From: Dechloromonas sp.
GTDB taxonomy: Bacteria > Pseudomonadota > Gammaproteobacteria > Burkholderiales > Rhodocyclaceae
DNA length: 64,000 bases
NCBI GenBank assembly: GCA_011391255.1
Contig: JAABQV010000001.1
Span: forward strand, 62,001-126,000
Direction: 5' to 3'
Positions 9,091 through 19,882 of this stretch are shown one piece after another. Made by a program: the position numbers and the translations under genes. Position 1 is the first letter of the stretch. The number at the start of each line of letters is the position of its first letter. The notes beneath the pieces were generated by a model. That model ran no database searches and was not told the origin of the DNA. It was given only the letters and a program-made list of their open reading frames with translations.

Positions 9091-10293
9091 ATGAGTGAAC
9101 TGAAGCAAAAAGAAAATTCCTCCGGTGCGCTGGTGCTCGGTGGTGTGCAGTTTTTGTTCACGCTGGGATGGACGGTCTATGTCATCTACTTGCCGGAGCT
9201 ACTCAAGGGAGCCGGCATCGCGGCTAGCTGGCTGCCCTGGCTATTGATGGCCGATCAACTGGTCTTTGCGCTGATGGATATTGGTTTCGGTGTCGTTGCC
9301 GACCGTATCAGCGAAGGCTATCGCAAACTGGCGCATCTGTTGTTGTGGCTGACCACCGTCTCGGCCGGCGCATTTTTGCTGCTGCCCCTGGTCGGCGGCA
9401 CTTCTCCCGCCTTGTTGCTGGGCGTTTTGGCGATCTGGGTGCTTTCTGCTTCTGTCGTGCGCGCGCCGACGCTGGTTTTGCTGGCCAAACGGGCGAAGCC
9501 TATGCAACAGGGGCGACTGGTTTTCTGGTACGCCGGCGGGATAGCGCTGGCCTCGGCGCTCTCACCATTTCTCGGCTTGTGGCTCAAAGGGGCTGACCCA
9601 CGCCTGCCGTTTGCCCTCTCGGCGCTGGCTTTGCTGGCGGCGGTTGTGGTCTTGCTGCGCACTTCAGCCAGCCAAACGGTAGTGCCAGAAAAGGATTTGC
9701 CGGCGCCGATTCCCTTTGCTACCTACCTGCCGCTGTTGATCGTGCTTGCCCTGGCCAGCTTTGGTTTCCAGATCCATAGCTCGGTCAATGCCGGGCCGCT
9801 CTATCTGGCGCATGTCGCCAAGGAAAATTTGCCCTGGTTTCTGCCTCTGCTCTGGGTCGGCTTTTTCGCTGCTTTGCTAGGTGTCGGCTCACTGGTCAAG
9901 CGTTTTGCTGCCTTGCCGGTGGCAAGTGCGGGTGTCCTCTTGGCGGCAATCGCAAGTTACGCCTCGGTTGCGGTCGACGGCATAAATTGGCTGATTTTTA
10001 TGCAGCTGCTGGTTGGCGCCGGCTGGGCACTGACTTTTGCCGGCTTGATGGAACAGGCGACAGCAGATGGCACGCGTGGTGCCGAAGGCTTGTTCATGGG
10101 CGGCTTTTTCGCCATCACCGCGATCAGCACGTTTGCCCGCATCGGCTTTGCGACACAGTTCCTGCCGGACTGGAAAGGCGTTCAGTTTCAATTGCCGGCG
10201 CTCTTGTTGCTCAGCGCCTTGTTAATTGTAGCGGTCTACATCGTTAAGAGGCGGCAATCCCCGTCTGCGCCCGCCCGTGAATCAGGGCGCTAA
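9091..10293 (+). CDS. MFS transporter of unknown substrate
   Basis: 400-residue integral membrane protein with about twelve hydrophobic segments and a cytoplasmic loop after helix 6, the major facilitator layout. The A-motif-like loop reads DIGFGVVADRISEGYRK (between helices 2 and 3). No motif points to a substrate. GAGG precedes the ATG. Divergent from ogt with a short shared promoter region. Its last codons overlap, on the other strand, a relic of an acyl-CoA dehydrogenase (next entry), so the natural C-terminus may have been altered. Confidence 0.85.
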   Translation: MSELKQKENSSGALVLGGVQFLFTLGWTVYVIYLPELLKGAGIAASWLPWLLMADQLVFALMDIGFGVVADRISEGYRKLAHLLLWLTTVSAGAFLLLPLVGGTSPALLLGVLAIWVLSASVVRAPTLVLLAKRAKPMQQGRLVFWYAGGIALASALSPFLGLWLKGADPRLPFALSALALLAAVVVLLRTSASQTVVPEKDLPAPIPFATYLPLLIVLALASFGFQIHSSVNAGPLYLAHVAKENLPWFLPLLWVGFFAALLGVGSLVKRFAALPVASAGVLLAAIASYASVAVDGINWLIFMQLLVGAGWALTFAGLMEQATADGTRGAEGLFMGGFFAITAISTFARIGFATQFLPDWKGVQFQLPALLLLSALLIVAVYIVKRRQSPSAPARESGR

Positions 10294-10360
10294 TATCGTG
10301 GGTGCCTTCGCAGGCATGCACGAGTTCAACTAAAACGGGTCTTGCCAGGTGAACGACGGT
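10244..10360 (-). pseudogene. 3' relic of an acyl-CoA dehydrogenase (glutaryl-CoA dehydrogenase-like)
   Basis: On the minus strand, starting just after the proA stop codon and ending with TAA at 10244, one frame reads VELVHACEGTHDISALIHGR followed by AQTGIAAS and the stop. This matches the well-known C-terminal tail of acyl-CoA dehydrogenases of the GcdH type (EGTHDIHALILGRAQTGI-like). No start codon or upstream catalytic domain is present: the sequence upstream is proA. It therefore looks like the last ~30 codons of a deleted gene, overlapping the 3' end of the MFS gene. Confidence 0.6.
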
Positions 10361-11617
10361 TTATGCGCGGACGTGCCCATCACCGAGCACAATCCACTTC
10401 TGGCTGGTCAGTCCTTCAAGTCCAACCGGGCCGCGTGCGTGGATCTTGTCGGTCGAGATGCCGATTTCGGCGCCTAGACCGTACTCAAATCCATCGGCAA
10501 AGCGCGTCGAAGCGTTAATCATGACCGAGGCCGAATCAACTTCGCGCAGGAAGCGCATGGCTTTCGGGTGATTGTCGGTGACGATGGCTTCGGTGTGGTG
10601 CGATGAGTACTGGTTGATGTGGGTGATCGCCTCATTAATGCCGGCAACGACCTTGACTGAAATTATCGGTGCCAGGAATTCAGTGTAGTAATCCTCATCG
10701 CTGGCTGCGACGGCTTCCTTGACGATCGCGCAGGTTTCCACGCAACCACGGATTTCAACGCCCTTGGCGCTCAGCATGTGGGCAATCGGCGGCAGCAGCA
10801 TGGCTGCCACGCTGCGGTCAACGAGCAGCGACTCGGCCGTGTTGCAGGTGCCATAGCGCTGGGTCTTGGCGTTCTCGACGATTTTCAACGCCTTGTTCGG
10901 ATCGGCTTCTTCTTCGAGATAAACGTGGCAGTTGCCGTCAAGGTGCTGGATCATCGGCACGCGCGATTCGGCGAGCAGGCGGGCGATCAGGCCTTTGCCG
11001 CCACGCGGGACGATGACGTCGACGAACTCGCGCATGGTGATTAGTTCGCCAACCGCAGCGCGGTCGGTAGTATCGATGACCTGCACGCATTCGGCGGGCA
11101 ATCCGGCGGCTTTCAGGCCCTCCTGAATCAGCGCGGCGATCGCCCGGTTGGAGCGGATCGCTTCGGAACCGCCGCGCAGGATGGCGGCATTGCCGGATTT
11201 GAGGCAGAGCGCCGCAGCATCGGCGGTGACGTTCGGCCGCGCTTCATAAATGATGCCGATGACGCCGAGCGGCACGCGCATTTTGCCAACCTGAATGCCG
11301 GACGGGCGGAACTTGAATTCGCCCATTTCACCAATCGGGTCAGGCAGCTTGGCGACTTGTTCAACGCCTTCGGCCATGCTGTCGACACCCTTTTCGGTTA
11401 GCGTCAGGCGATCAAGCATGGCGCTTTCGAGGCCGGCAGCACGGGCGGCGGCGAGGTCCTCCTGATTGGCGGCTACCAGCGCAGCTTTTTCGCGGCGAAT
11501 GGCGGCGGCGATGTGCAACAAAGCGGCGTTCTTTTCAGCCGTCGATGCCATTGCCGTGCGTCGTGAGGCTGCGCGCGCCTGGCGGCCGACAGTCTGCATA
11601 TAATCTTTGATATCCAT
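10361..11617 (-). CDS. proA: Gamma-glutamyl phosphate reductase ProA
   Basis: Reduces gamma-glutamyl phosphate to glutamate-5-semialdehyde with NADPH, the second step of proline synthesis. 418 residues, the standard length. The aldehyde dehydrogenase-fold catalytic cysteine lies in [32 protein letters not shown] and [11 protein letters not shown] are family signatures. In many betaproteobacteria it follows holA; here a small gene on the other strand separates the two. Confidence 0.97.
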   Translation of the reverse strand: MDIKDYMQTVGRQARAASRRTAMASTAEKNAALLHIAAAIRREKAALVAANQEDLAAARAAGLESAMLDRLTLTEKGVDSMAEGVEQVAKLPDPIGEMGEFKFRPSGIQVGKMRVPLGVIGIIYEARPNVTADAAALCLKSGNAAILRGGSEAIRSNRAIAALIQEGLKAAGLPAECVQVIDTTDRAAVGELITMREFVDVIVPRGGKGLIARLLAESRVPMIQHLDGNCHVYLEEEADPNKALKIVENAKTQRYGTCNTAESLLVDRSVAAMLLPPIAHMLSAKGVEIRGCVETCAIVKEAVAASDEDYYTEFLAPIISVKVVAGINEAITHINQYSSHHTEAIVTDNHPKAMRFLREVDSASVMINASTRFADGFEYGLGAEIGISTDKIHARGPVGLEGLTSQKWIVLGDGHVRA

Positions 11618-11731
11618 GATTTTCGGGATTTAGCGTAAAGACTAATTATAGCCAGCTAAATTACTGGGAACTTCCCGAAGCGGCTAAACTCTTACCCGCA
11701 CCAGAAACATGGGTTTTTACTAGAGGGTCAC

Positions 11732-11971
11732 ATGGCTGAAAAATTGATATTACCGACCGAGGTCAAGGTTTGCGCTACTTGCAGTTTTTGGGATGGTGAG
11801 CGCCAAGTTGATCCGGAAGCGATGGTGGTCGTGGTGGGTGAGGAATGTCAGGGCGAATGTCTGGTCACCGAAACCAGCAAAAGCAGCCTGCATCACATGA
11901 GTTGTGAAGAGGCCTGTTTGTGGGAAGACGTTGTTCCTGATGAACTGGCTGACCCGAAGCCAGCAAGCTAG
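11732..11971 (+). CDS. Small six-cysteine protein of unknown function
   Basis: 79 residues with no signal peptide or membrane segment. The cysteines fall in three pairs: C14-x2-C17 (CATCSFW), C39-x3-C43 (CQGEC) and C58-x3-C62 (CEEAC), with two adjacent histidines (H54-H55) between the second and third. This spacing suggests a metal or iron-sulfur site, which is inference. It is read opposite to proA and holA and ends 3 bp before the holA stop codon, interrupting what is otherwise a common gene order. I do not recognise a named family. Confidence 0.75.
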   Translation: MAEKLILPTEVKVCATCSFWDGERQVDPEAMVVVVGEECQGECLVTETSKSSLHHMSCEEACLWEDVVPDELADPKPAS

Positions 11972-11974
11972 TTT

Positions 11975-12985
11975 TTATTTGGTGCCGGCGCTGAGGCGCA
12001 AACCAAGGCGCAAAAATTCTTCCCAGATATTCCCGCGGCCGATGCCTTTGGCCAGCAAGTCGATTTTTCCGGCGTGTTGCAGCGCCGCTTCAAGGGTTGC
12101 GGTCGACAGCCTTTGCAGCGCCTTTTTTATCGGCATTGCGCGCGGCCCCCAAACCTTCGCCTCCTTGAGCAGCAGGTCGGTTGATTTGCCGGCATCGATG
12201 CCGCTGCGTATCACCGTCAAGGCGCGGATTTCTTCGCTCATTGCCCAAAGCACCAGCGGCGGCGCTTCGCCTTCGTGCATCAGGCCGTCGAGCGTGCGCG
12301 AAAGGCGCGCGACATCGCCGGTGAGCAAGGCATCGCGCAGGCCGTCGATGTCGTAACGCGCGACATTGAGCACCGCTTCGCGGATTTGCGTGGCGTTCAA
12401 CTGGCCGGCCGGATAAAGCAGGCCGAGTTTCAGGATTTCCTGATGGGCAGCAAGCAGGTTGCCTTCGACACGCTCGGCAATGAACTTGAGGCTATCGAGG
12501 TCGGCGCTTTGCTGCTGTTGGCGCAGGCGGCCGGCGATCCAGCCCGGCAACTCGGCGAGCGGTGGCGCCATCAATTTGATTGCAACGCCGGCATTGACCA
12601 GCGCGGTGAACCAGACGGCCTTTTCCTCGCGCCAGTCGAGTTCGGGCAGGGTGATCAGCAGCAGGTTGTCCATCGACAGGTTCTGGCACCACTGCTGAAG
12701 CGCCGAGCTGCCTTCCTTGCCGACCTTGCCGGTTGGCACACGCAGGTCGATCAGCTTTTTATCGCCGAACAAAGACATGTTGCCGCCGGCAGCGAGCAAT
12801 TGCCCCCAGTCGAACTGCGGTAGCACGGTCAGCACTTCGCGTTCGCTGTAGCCCTGCTGGCGCGATTTGGTGCGGATCGCGTCAGCAGCCTCAATGACCA
12901 GCAGCGGCTCGTCGCCATAGACAACGTAAAGCGGGCGCAAGTCGCGTTCGAGGTGGCCGGCGAGCTGCTCGCCCTTGAGCAGCAT
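11975..12985 (-). CDS. holA: DNA polymerase III delta subunit HolA
   Basis: Clamp-loader subunit that opens the beta sliding clamp. 336 residues. It starts MLLKGEQLAGHLERDLRPLYVVYGDEPLL, with the typical ERE(V)LTV and SLFGDKKLIDLRVPTGKVGK segments of the delta fold; the C-terminal collar domain follows. The ATG overlaps the lptE stop codon by one base, so translation is coupled. leuS-lptE-holA form one operon. Confidence 0.94.
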   Translation of the reverse strand: MLLKGEQLAGHLERDLRPLYVVYGDEPLLVIEAADAIRTKSRQQGYSEREVLTVLPQFDWGQLLAAGGNMSLFGDKKLIDLRVPTGKVGKEGSSALQQWCQNLSMDNLLLITLPELDWREEKAVWFTALVNAGVAIKLMAPPLAELPGWIAGRLRQQQQSADLDSLKFIAERVEGNLLAAHQEILKLGLLYPAGQLNATQIREAVLNVARYDIDGLRDALLTGDVARLSRTLDGLMHEGEAPPLVLWAMSEEIRALTVIRSGIDAGKSTDLLLKEAKVWGPRAMPIKKALQRLSTATLEAALQHAGKIDLLAKGIGRGNIWEEFLRLGLRLSAGTK

Positions 12986-13509
12986 TATTCGTCTTCTTCC
13001 TCGTCCGGATTCTTCGGCTTGATGATGCTCAGGCGGCGCATGATCTGATTGACTAGATCATTGGTCATGTCGCGCCACAAGAGGTTTTCTTCGAGATCTT
13101 TTGCCAGCACGTTCGAATCATCGAAAGTGATGTCGCGCGACAGGCTGATCTCGTTCGGTGCAATTAGTACCTGCCCCTTGGGGTTGATCATGCGGAAACT
13201 GTAGTTCAGTTGCAGGCGGTATTCGCGCACACGACCCTGAGCATTGACGCTGAGAATGGTCTTTTGGCGGCTGTCGGTGAGTTGCTGGAAGGTCGCGTCG
13301 GCCAGTTTGGCATCGTCGACAATCTCGCTGCTGCCCGCCGCGTTGATGTAACGCTCAAGCCAGATGCGGACATCGGAGGTTTCCGGCAGGGCGATGAAGA
13401 TCGTCTTGTAGGGCAGGTTGCCGCTTTTTGTGCCGCGCAACTGGAAGCCGCAGCCGGCTAGCGCGAGAGCGGGAAGAGCAACGAGCAGGCGGCGGCGGGA
13501 GATGGGCAT
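12985..13509 (-). CDS. lptE: LPS-assembly lipoprotein LptE
   Basis: Outer-membrane lipoprotein that plugs the LptD barrel and helps insert lipopolysaccharide into the outer leaflet. 174 residues with a twin-arginine-rich n-region, a hydrophobic core and a lipobox LAGC with the lipidated C20, then GFQLRG, the family hallmark after the cysteine. A C-terminal acidic tail (NPDEEEDE) is an add-on. It starts 9 bp after leuS ends and overlaps holA. Confidence 0.93.
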   Translation of the reverse strand: MPISRRRLLVALPALALAGCGFQLRGTKSGNLPYKTIFIALPETSDVRIWLERYINAAGSSEIVDDAKLADATFQQLTDSRQKTILSVNAQGRVREYRLQLNYSFRMINPKGQVLIAPNEISLSRDITFDDSNVLAKDLEENLLWRDMTNDLVNQIMRRLSIIKPKNPDEEEDE

Positions 13510-13518
13510 GGTATGAGC

Positions 13519-16230
<2,712 letters not shown>

Positions 16231-16260
16231 TTATACCGGTTGAACCTGTTTGGAGAGGCG

Positions 16261-17136
16261 ATGAGGGCAAGGCTGAGAAGTTGTCTGGTAATTTTGGGGG
16301 TGTTTTCGGCGTTGACCGCAACCGCCGCGCCAAACGCGCTGATTGACGCTGTTCAGTCGCCCGCTTGGGTTGTCCGTGGCGAGAAGCGCTTACCACTGGT
16401 GCCGGGAATGGAGCTGGAGAATCGTGACCGGGTGCTGACCGGCATCGGTGCGCGCGCTGTCATTCAGTTGGCCGATGGTTCGGCGGTCAAACTGGGTGAA
16501 AACGTGAATGTTGCGGTCAACGCGATGAATCAGCCAAAAAATGCCCCTTTTTCAGCAGCGCTCGATGTTGCCAAGGGTGCTTTCAGGTTGACGACCGACA
16601 TTTTCCGCAAGTTTCAAAGTCAGCGTTCAATCAATGTTCGCACAGGCACCGTAACCATCGGCATTCGTGGCACTGATCTTTGGGGGCGTTCCGATCAGGA
16701 AAAAGATTTCGTTTGTCTGATCGAAGGGCGTATTACCGTCAGTCATCCGCAGGGCGAGCCGGCAGAATTGACCGAGCCGCTGCAGTTCTACGGAGCGAAC
16801 AAGGGACAGGCGCCGGGGCCGGTGGCAGCGGTTGAAAAGTCGCAACTGGCCATTTGGGCGATGGAAACCGAGCTTCAGGATGGCACCGGCATCCGCCAAC
16901 AGGGCGGACGCTGGGTGCTGAATTTCGGGATGTACGGCAAGGAAGATGTGCTCGGCCTTTACGACCGCATGACGGAAGCCGGCTACGCGGTCAGAGTCAG
17001 ACCGGTTCGCGCTGCCGGCGCGTACCAATATCAATTGCGCCTGGGGCAAATCGTGACCGAACGCGAGGCGCGTGCGCTAGCCGACAGGTTGGTGCGGGAC
17101 CTGCAAGTCCCCGCGCCAACCGTGAGTCGGGGCTAG
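16261..17136 (+). CDS. Secreted FecR-domain protein with C-terminal SPOR-like domain
   Basis: 291 residues from ATG 16261, which has GGAGAG 5 nt upstream. Residues 1-23 form a signal peptide (RSCLVILGVFSALTATAAP). A FecR domain follows (about 30-150), with the hallmark TVTIGIRGTDLW. The C-terminal ~75 residues (WVLNFGMYGKEDVLGLYDRM ... YQYQLRLGQIVTEREARALAD) resemble a SPOR fold, which binds denuded peptidoglycan. FecR domains sense or bind ligands in the periplasm. No sigma factor gene or TonB receptor is adjacent, so it is not a standard Fec signalling unit. The frame is open further upstream but that overlaps leuS. Confidence 0.8.
   Translation: MRARLRSCLVILGVFSALTATAAPNALIDAVQSPAWVVRGEKRLPLVPGMELENRDRVLTGIGARAVIQLADGSAVKLGENVNVAVNAMNQPKNAPFSAALDVAKGAFRLTTDIFRKFQSQRSINVRTGTVTIGIRGTDLWGRSDQEKDFVCLIEGRITVSHPQGEPAELTEPLQFYGANKGQAPGPVAAVEKSQLAIWAMETELQDGTGIRQQGGRWVLNFGMYGKEDVLGLYDRMTEAGYAVRVRPVRAAGAYQYQLRLGQIVTEREARALADRLVRDLQVPAPTVSRG
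16311..16322. repeat. GTTGACCGCAAC, exact copy of the recurrent 12-mer
   Basis: Within the signal-peptide codons of the FecR-SPOR gene, read there as Leu-Thr-Ala-Thr. Confidence 0.7.
16510..16521. repeat. GTTGCGGTCAAC, exact copy of the recurrent 12-mer
   Basis: Second copy in the same FecR-SPOR gene, 190 bp on, in the opposite orientation and in a different frame (Val-Ala-Val-Asn). Confidence 0.7.
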
Positions 17137-17146
17137 CGTCGCCCGG

Positions 17147-17488
17147 TCACGCGGCTTTTTTTGCCAGCTGGTTGCTGCCCCAGGTGTTCTGCCAGAATTG
17201 GTAGGCGTTTTGCGCAGCCATCAATGAGAGCAGCGACATCCGGGTTTGGTGCTGCCACATCCATGATAGACGGGGAGCGGGCGTTAGGTTGTAGGTTGGC
17301 GTGCTGCCGACCTCATTCTCGACGATACTGAGAAAGCGCTCGACGGCCAGGCTCCAGTATTCGGAGCCTTCGCATTTGCCGGTCAGGTGTTCGGCTTCGG
17401 AGATGGCGCGACGCCATAGTTTGAGTGCCAGTTCATCGCTGATACCGGCCTTGCGGGCGATCCAGGGTAGGATTTTGGGTGCTTTCAT
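17147..17488 (-). CDS. Small protein of unknown function (possible granule- or PHA-associated)
   Basis: 113 residues, rich in Trp and with an amphipathic C-terminal half (SWMWQHQTRMSLLSLMAAQN then AYQFWQNTW). No signal peptide or clear transmembrane helix. The N-terminal half (WIARKAGISDELALKLWRRA) looks helical. Preceded by TTGTTTCTC... and an SD-like AAGGAGTAA just before the ATG. The upstream region holds paired TTGTGCA/TGCACAA palindromes that recall PhaR-type operators of phasin genes; with the small amphipathic product this suggests a link to polyhydroxyalkanoate granules, but that is only inference. Confidence 0.7.
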   Translation of the reverse strand: MKAPKILPWIARKAGISDELALKLWRRAISEAEHLTGKCEGSEYWSLAVERFLSIVENEVGSTPTYNLTPAPRLSWMWQHQTRMSLLSLMAAQNAYQFWQNTWGSNQLAKKAA

Positions 17489-17555
17489 GCTGTTACTCCT
17501 TGTTTCTCAGTGGGGGTGTCCACTTGCTGTTTGATTGCCTCATGGGCGAAAAGTT

Positions 17556-17672
17556 TTGTGCAGTGCACAATTTGTTTTGAGAAGTATACTTCTGCCTCAA
17601 GCGGGGAAGTGTGAAATATTGTGCAAGTTAATTGCTGCGTTGCACAATAACAACAAATTGGTATTACCAATT
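17556..17672. promoter_or_regulatory. Palindrome-rich promoter/operator region between the small gene and uvrD
   Basis: Four symmetric elements lie in 117 bp: TTGTGCAGTGCACAA (17556-17570, perfect), GAAGTATACTTC (17581-17592, perfect), ATTGTGCAA paired with TTGCACAAT (17618-17626 and 17640-17648) and AATTGGTATTACCAATT (17656-17672, perfect). The TTGTGCA half-site therefore occurs four times. Such density points to a DNA-binding regulator acting on the divergent small gene (and perhaps uvrD). Confidence 0.65.
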
Positions 17673-17734
17673 GCCGTTTCCGGATTTTTGCGCGCCATCT
17701 TATATGCCTTTTGAACTAATTTTTTGGTTGATTC

Positions 17735-19882
17735 ATGTCTGATTTGCTTGCCAATTTAAACCCGCCTCAATTGCAGGCGGTGACCTTGCCGCCGGTTCAT
17801 GCCTTGATCCTTGCTGGTGCCGGTAGCGGTAAAACGCGGGTGCTGACGACGCGCATCGCCTGGCTGATGTCGACCAACCAGGTCGGCCCGCACGGGATTC
17901 TGGCGGTGACTTTTACCAACAAGGCAGCCAAGGAGATGACGGCGCGGCTAGCGGCGCTGGTGCCGATCAACACGCGCGGCATGTGGATTGGCACCTTCCA
18001 TGGTCTCTGTAACCGCCTATTACGTGCGCACTATCGAGAAGCCGGCCTGCCGCAGACTTTTCAAATTCTCGATTCGGCCGACCAGCTGGCAATGGTCAAG
18101 CGCCTGCTGAAGAATCTCAACGTTGATGATGAAAAATATCCGCCGCGTGAATTGTGCCATTTCATCAGTGCGCACAAGGAGCAGGGTATCCGTGCTGCCC
18201 AGGCTGAGACCTACGACAATTACACGCAAAAGCGCGTCGAGTTGTATGCCGAATATGAGGCGCAGTGCAATCGAGAGGGCGTCGTCGATTTTGCCGAATT
18301 ACTGCTGCGCTGTTACGAGCTGTTGCAGCGTAACGAGCCGTTGCGTAAGCATTATCAGGAGCGTTTTCGCTACATTCTTGTTGATGAAGTGCAGGACACC
18401 AACAAGCTGCAATACGCTTGGCTGCAGTTAATTGCCGCTGACGGGGCAAAAATTTTCGCCGTTGGTGACGACGACCAGAGTATTTACGCCTTCCGTGGTG
18501 CCGAGGTTGGCAATATGCGCGATTTCGAGCGCGATTTCGCCGGTGCCAACGTTATTCGCCTCGAACAAAACTACCGTTCGCACGGCAATATTCTGGCTGC
18601 CGCCAATGCCCTGATCAAAAACAACCGTGCCCGGCTGGGCAAGAATTTATGGACGGAAGCCGGCGACGGCGAGCCGATACGCGCTTTTGAAGGCTATTCG
18701 GATATCGACGAAGCGCGTTTCATTGTTGAAGAAATCCGCGAGCTGGTGCGTGACGGTGTCTCGCCGACCCAGATGGCGATTCTTTACCGTTCCAACGCGC
18801 AATCCCGCTTGCTTGAACATGAACTCTTCGCCAAGGCGGTGCCTTATAAAGTCTATGGTGGTCTGCGCTTCTTCGAGCGCCAGGAAATCAAGCACGCGCT
18901 GGCTTACCTTCGCCTGTTGGGCAATCCGGATGACGATACGGCTTTCCTGCGCGTCGTTAACTTTCCGACGCGCGGCATTGGTGCCCGCTCGCTGGAAAAT
19001 CTCCAGGCATTGGCGCATCAGACCAATTCCAGTCTTTACAACGCAGCTGCCTCGTTAAGTGGCAAGGCGGGGCAAGCGGTGGGTGCTTTCATTCGCTTGA
19101 TCGAAAGCTTGCGTCAGGAAACCGAAAGTCTCCCCTTGCCCGAGATCGTCGAGCATGTTCTTGAAAAATCCGGTCTCACGCAGCACTACCGGATCGACAA
19201 GGAAGGTCAGGAGCGTCTCGAAAATCTTGATGAACTGATCAATGCCGCCGCCAGCTTCATCGATGATGATGGTGTCGTTCTCGGCCATCAGGCCGAAGGT
19301 GGCGCGCTGGTTTCCTTCCTCACTCATGCCTCGCTGGAAGCCGGCGAGCATCAGGCCGGTGAGGGACAGGAGGCGGTGCAGTTGATGACGGTGCACTCGG
19401 CAAAAGGGCTGGAATTCGATGTGGTCTTCATCAGCGGTCTGGAACAGGGGCTGTTTCCGCATGAAAACTCGGTGGCGCAAGGCCAGGAGGGTCTCGAGGA
19501 GGAGCGCCGGCTGATGTATGTGGCGCTGACCCGCGCCCGTCTGCGGCTATACGTTTCCTGCGCGCAGTCACGCATGCTGCATGGCCAGACGCGCTATTGC
19601 GTACCGTCGTCCTTTCTTGATGAGATCCCGGAAAATCTGCTGCTAAAACTCAACAAAAAGGCTGCCCCGGTCGCCAGCGTGTCTTCATTCGGTGGGGGGT
19701 ATCGGGCCGAAGCGGAGGCTGGCAGTTTGCGTATCGGTCAGAATGTTGAGCACAGCAAGTTCGGCATTGGCGTCATTGTTTCCACAGAAGGCCGCGGTTC
19801 CGATGCTCGGGTACAGGTTAATTTTGGCAGCAGTGGGATGAAATGGCTGGCGCTGGAATACGCCAAACTGACACCGATTTAA
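17735..19882 (+). CDS. uvrD: DNA helicase II UvrD
   Basis: Superfamily 1A 3'-5' helicase for nucleotide-excision and mismatch repair. 715 residues, matching UvrD length. It begins MSDLLANLNPPQLQAVT (Q motif), with Walker A AGAGSGKT at about 27-34, motif Ia VTFTNKAAKEM, Walker B-type LVDEVQDTN, motif III GDDDQSIYAFRGA, motif V MTVHSAKGLEFDVV and motif VI YVALTRAR. The C-terminal tail QNVEHSKFGIGVI ... YAKLTPI is the UvrD-type RNA-polymerase-interacting end. Its stop overlaps the convergent HD-GYP gene by 4 bp. Confidence 0.96.
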   Translation: MSDLLANLNPPQLQAVTLPPVHALILAGAGSGKTRVLTTRIAWLMSTNQVGPHGILAVTFTNKAAKEMTARLAALVPINTRGMWIGTFHGLCNRLLRAHYREAGLPQTFQILDSADQLAMVKRLLKNLNVDDEKYPPRELCHFISAHKEQGIRAAQAETYDNYTQKRVELYAEYEAQCNREGVVDFAELLLRCYELLQRNEPLRKHYQERFRYILVDEVQDTNKLQYAWLQLIAADGAKIFAVGDDDQSIYAFRGAEVGNMRDFERDFAGANVIRLEQNYRSHGNILAAANALIKNNRARLGKNLWTEAGDGEPIRAFEGYSDIDEARFIVEEIRELVRDGVSPTQMAILYRSNAQSRLLEHELFAKAVPYKVYGGLRFFERQEIKHALAYLRLLGNPDDDTAFLRVVNFPTRGIGARSLENLQALAHQTNSSLYNAAASLSGKAGQAVGAFIRLIESLRQETESLPLPEIVEHVLEKSGLTQHYRIDKEGQERLENLDELINAAASFIDDDGVVLGHQAEGGALVSFLTHASLEAGEHQAGEGQEAVQLMTVHSAKGLEFDVVFISGLEQGLFPHENSVAQGQEGLEEERRLMYVALTRARLRLYVSCAQSRMLHGQTRYCVPSSFLDEIPENLLLKLNKKAAPVASVSSFGGGYRAEAEAGSLRIGQNVEHSKFGIGVIVSTEGRGSDARVQVNFGSSGMKWLALEYAKLTPI

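Noticed and set aside
16261-17136. FecR gene as part of an iron-siderophore sigma/anti-sigma system
   Set aside because: No ECF sigma factor or TonB-dependent receptor is adjacent, and no cytoplasmic anti-sigma segment or membrane helix is present.
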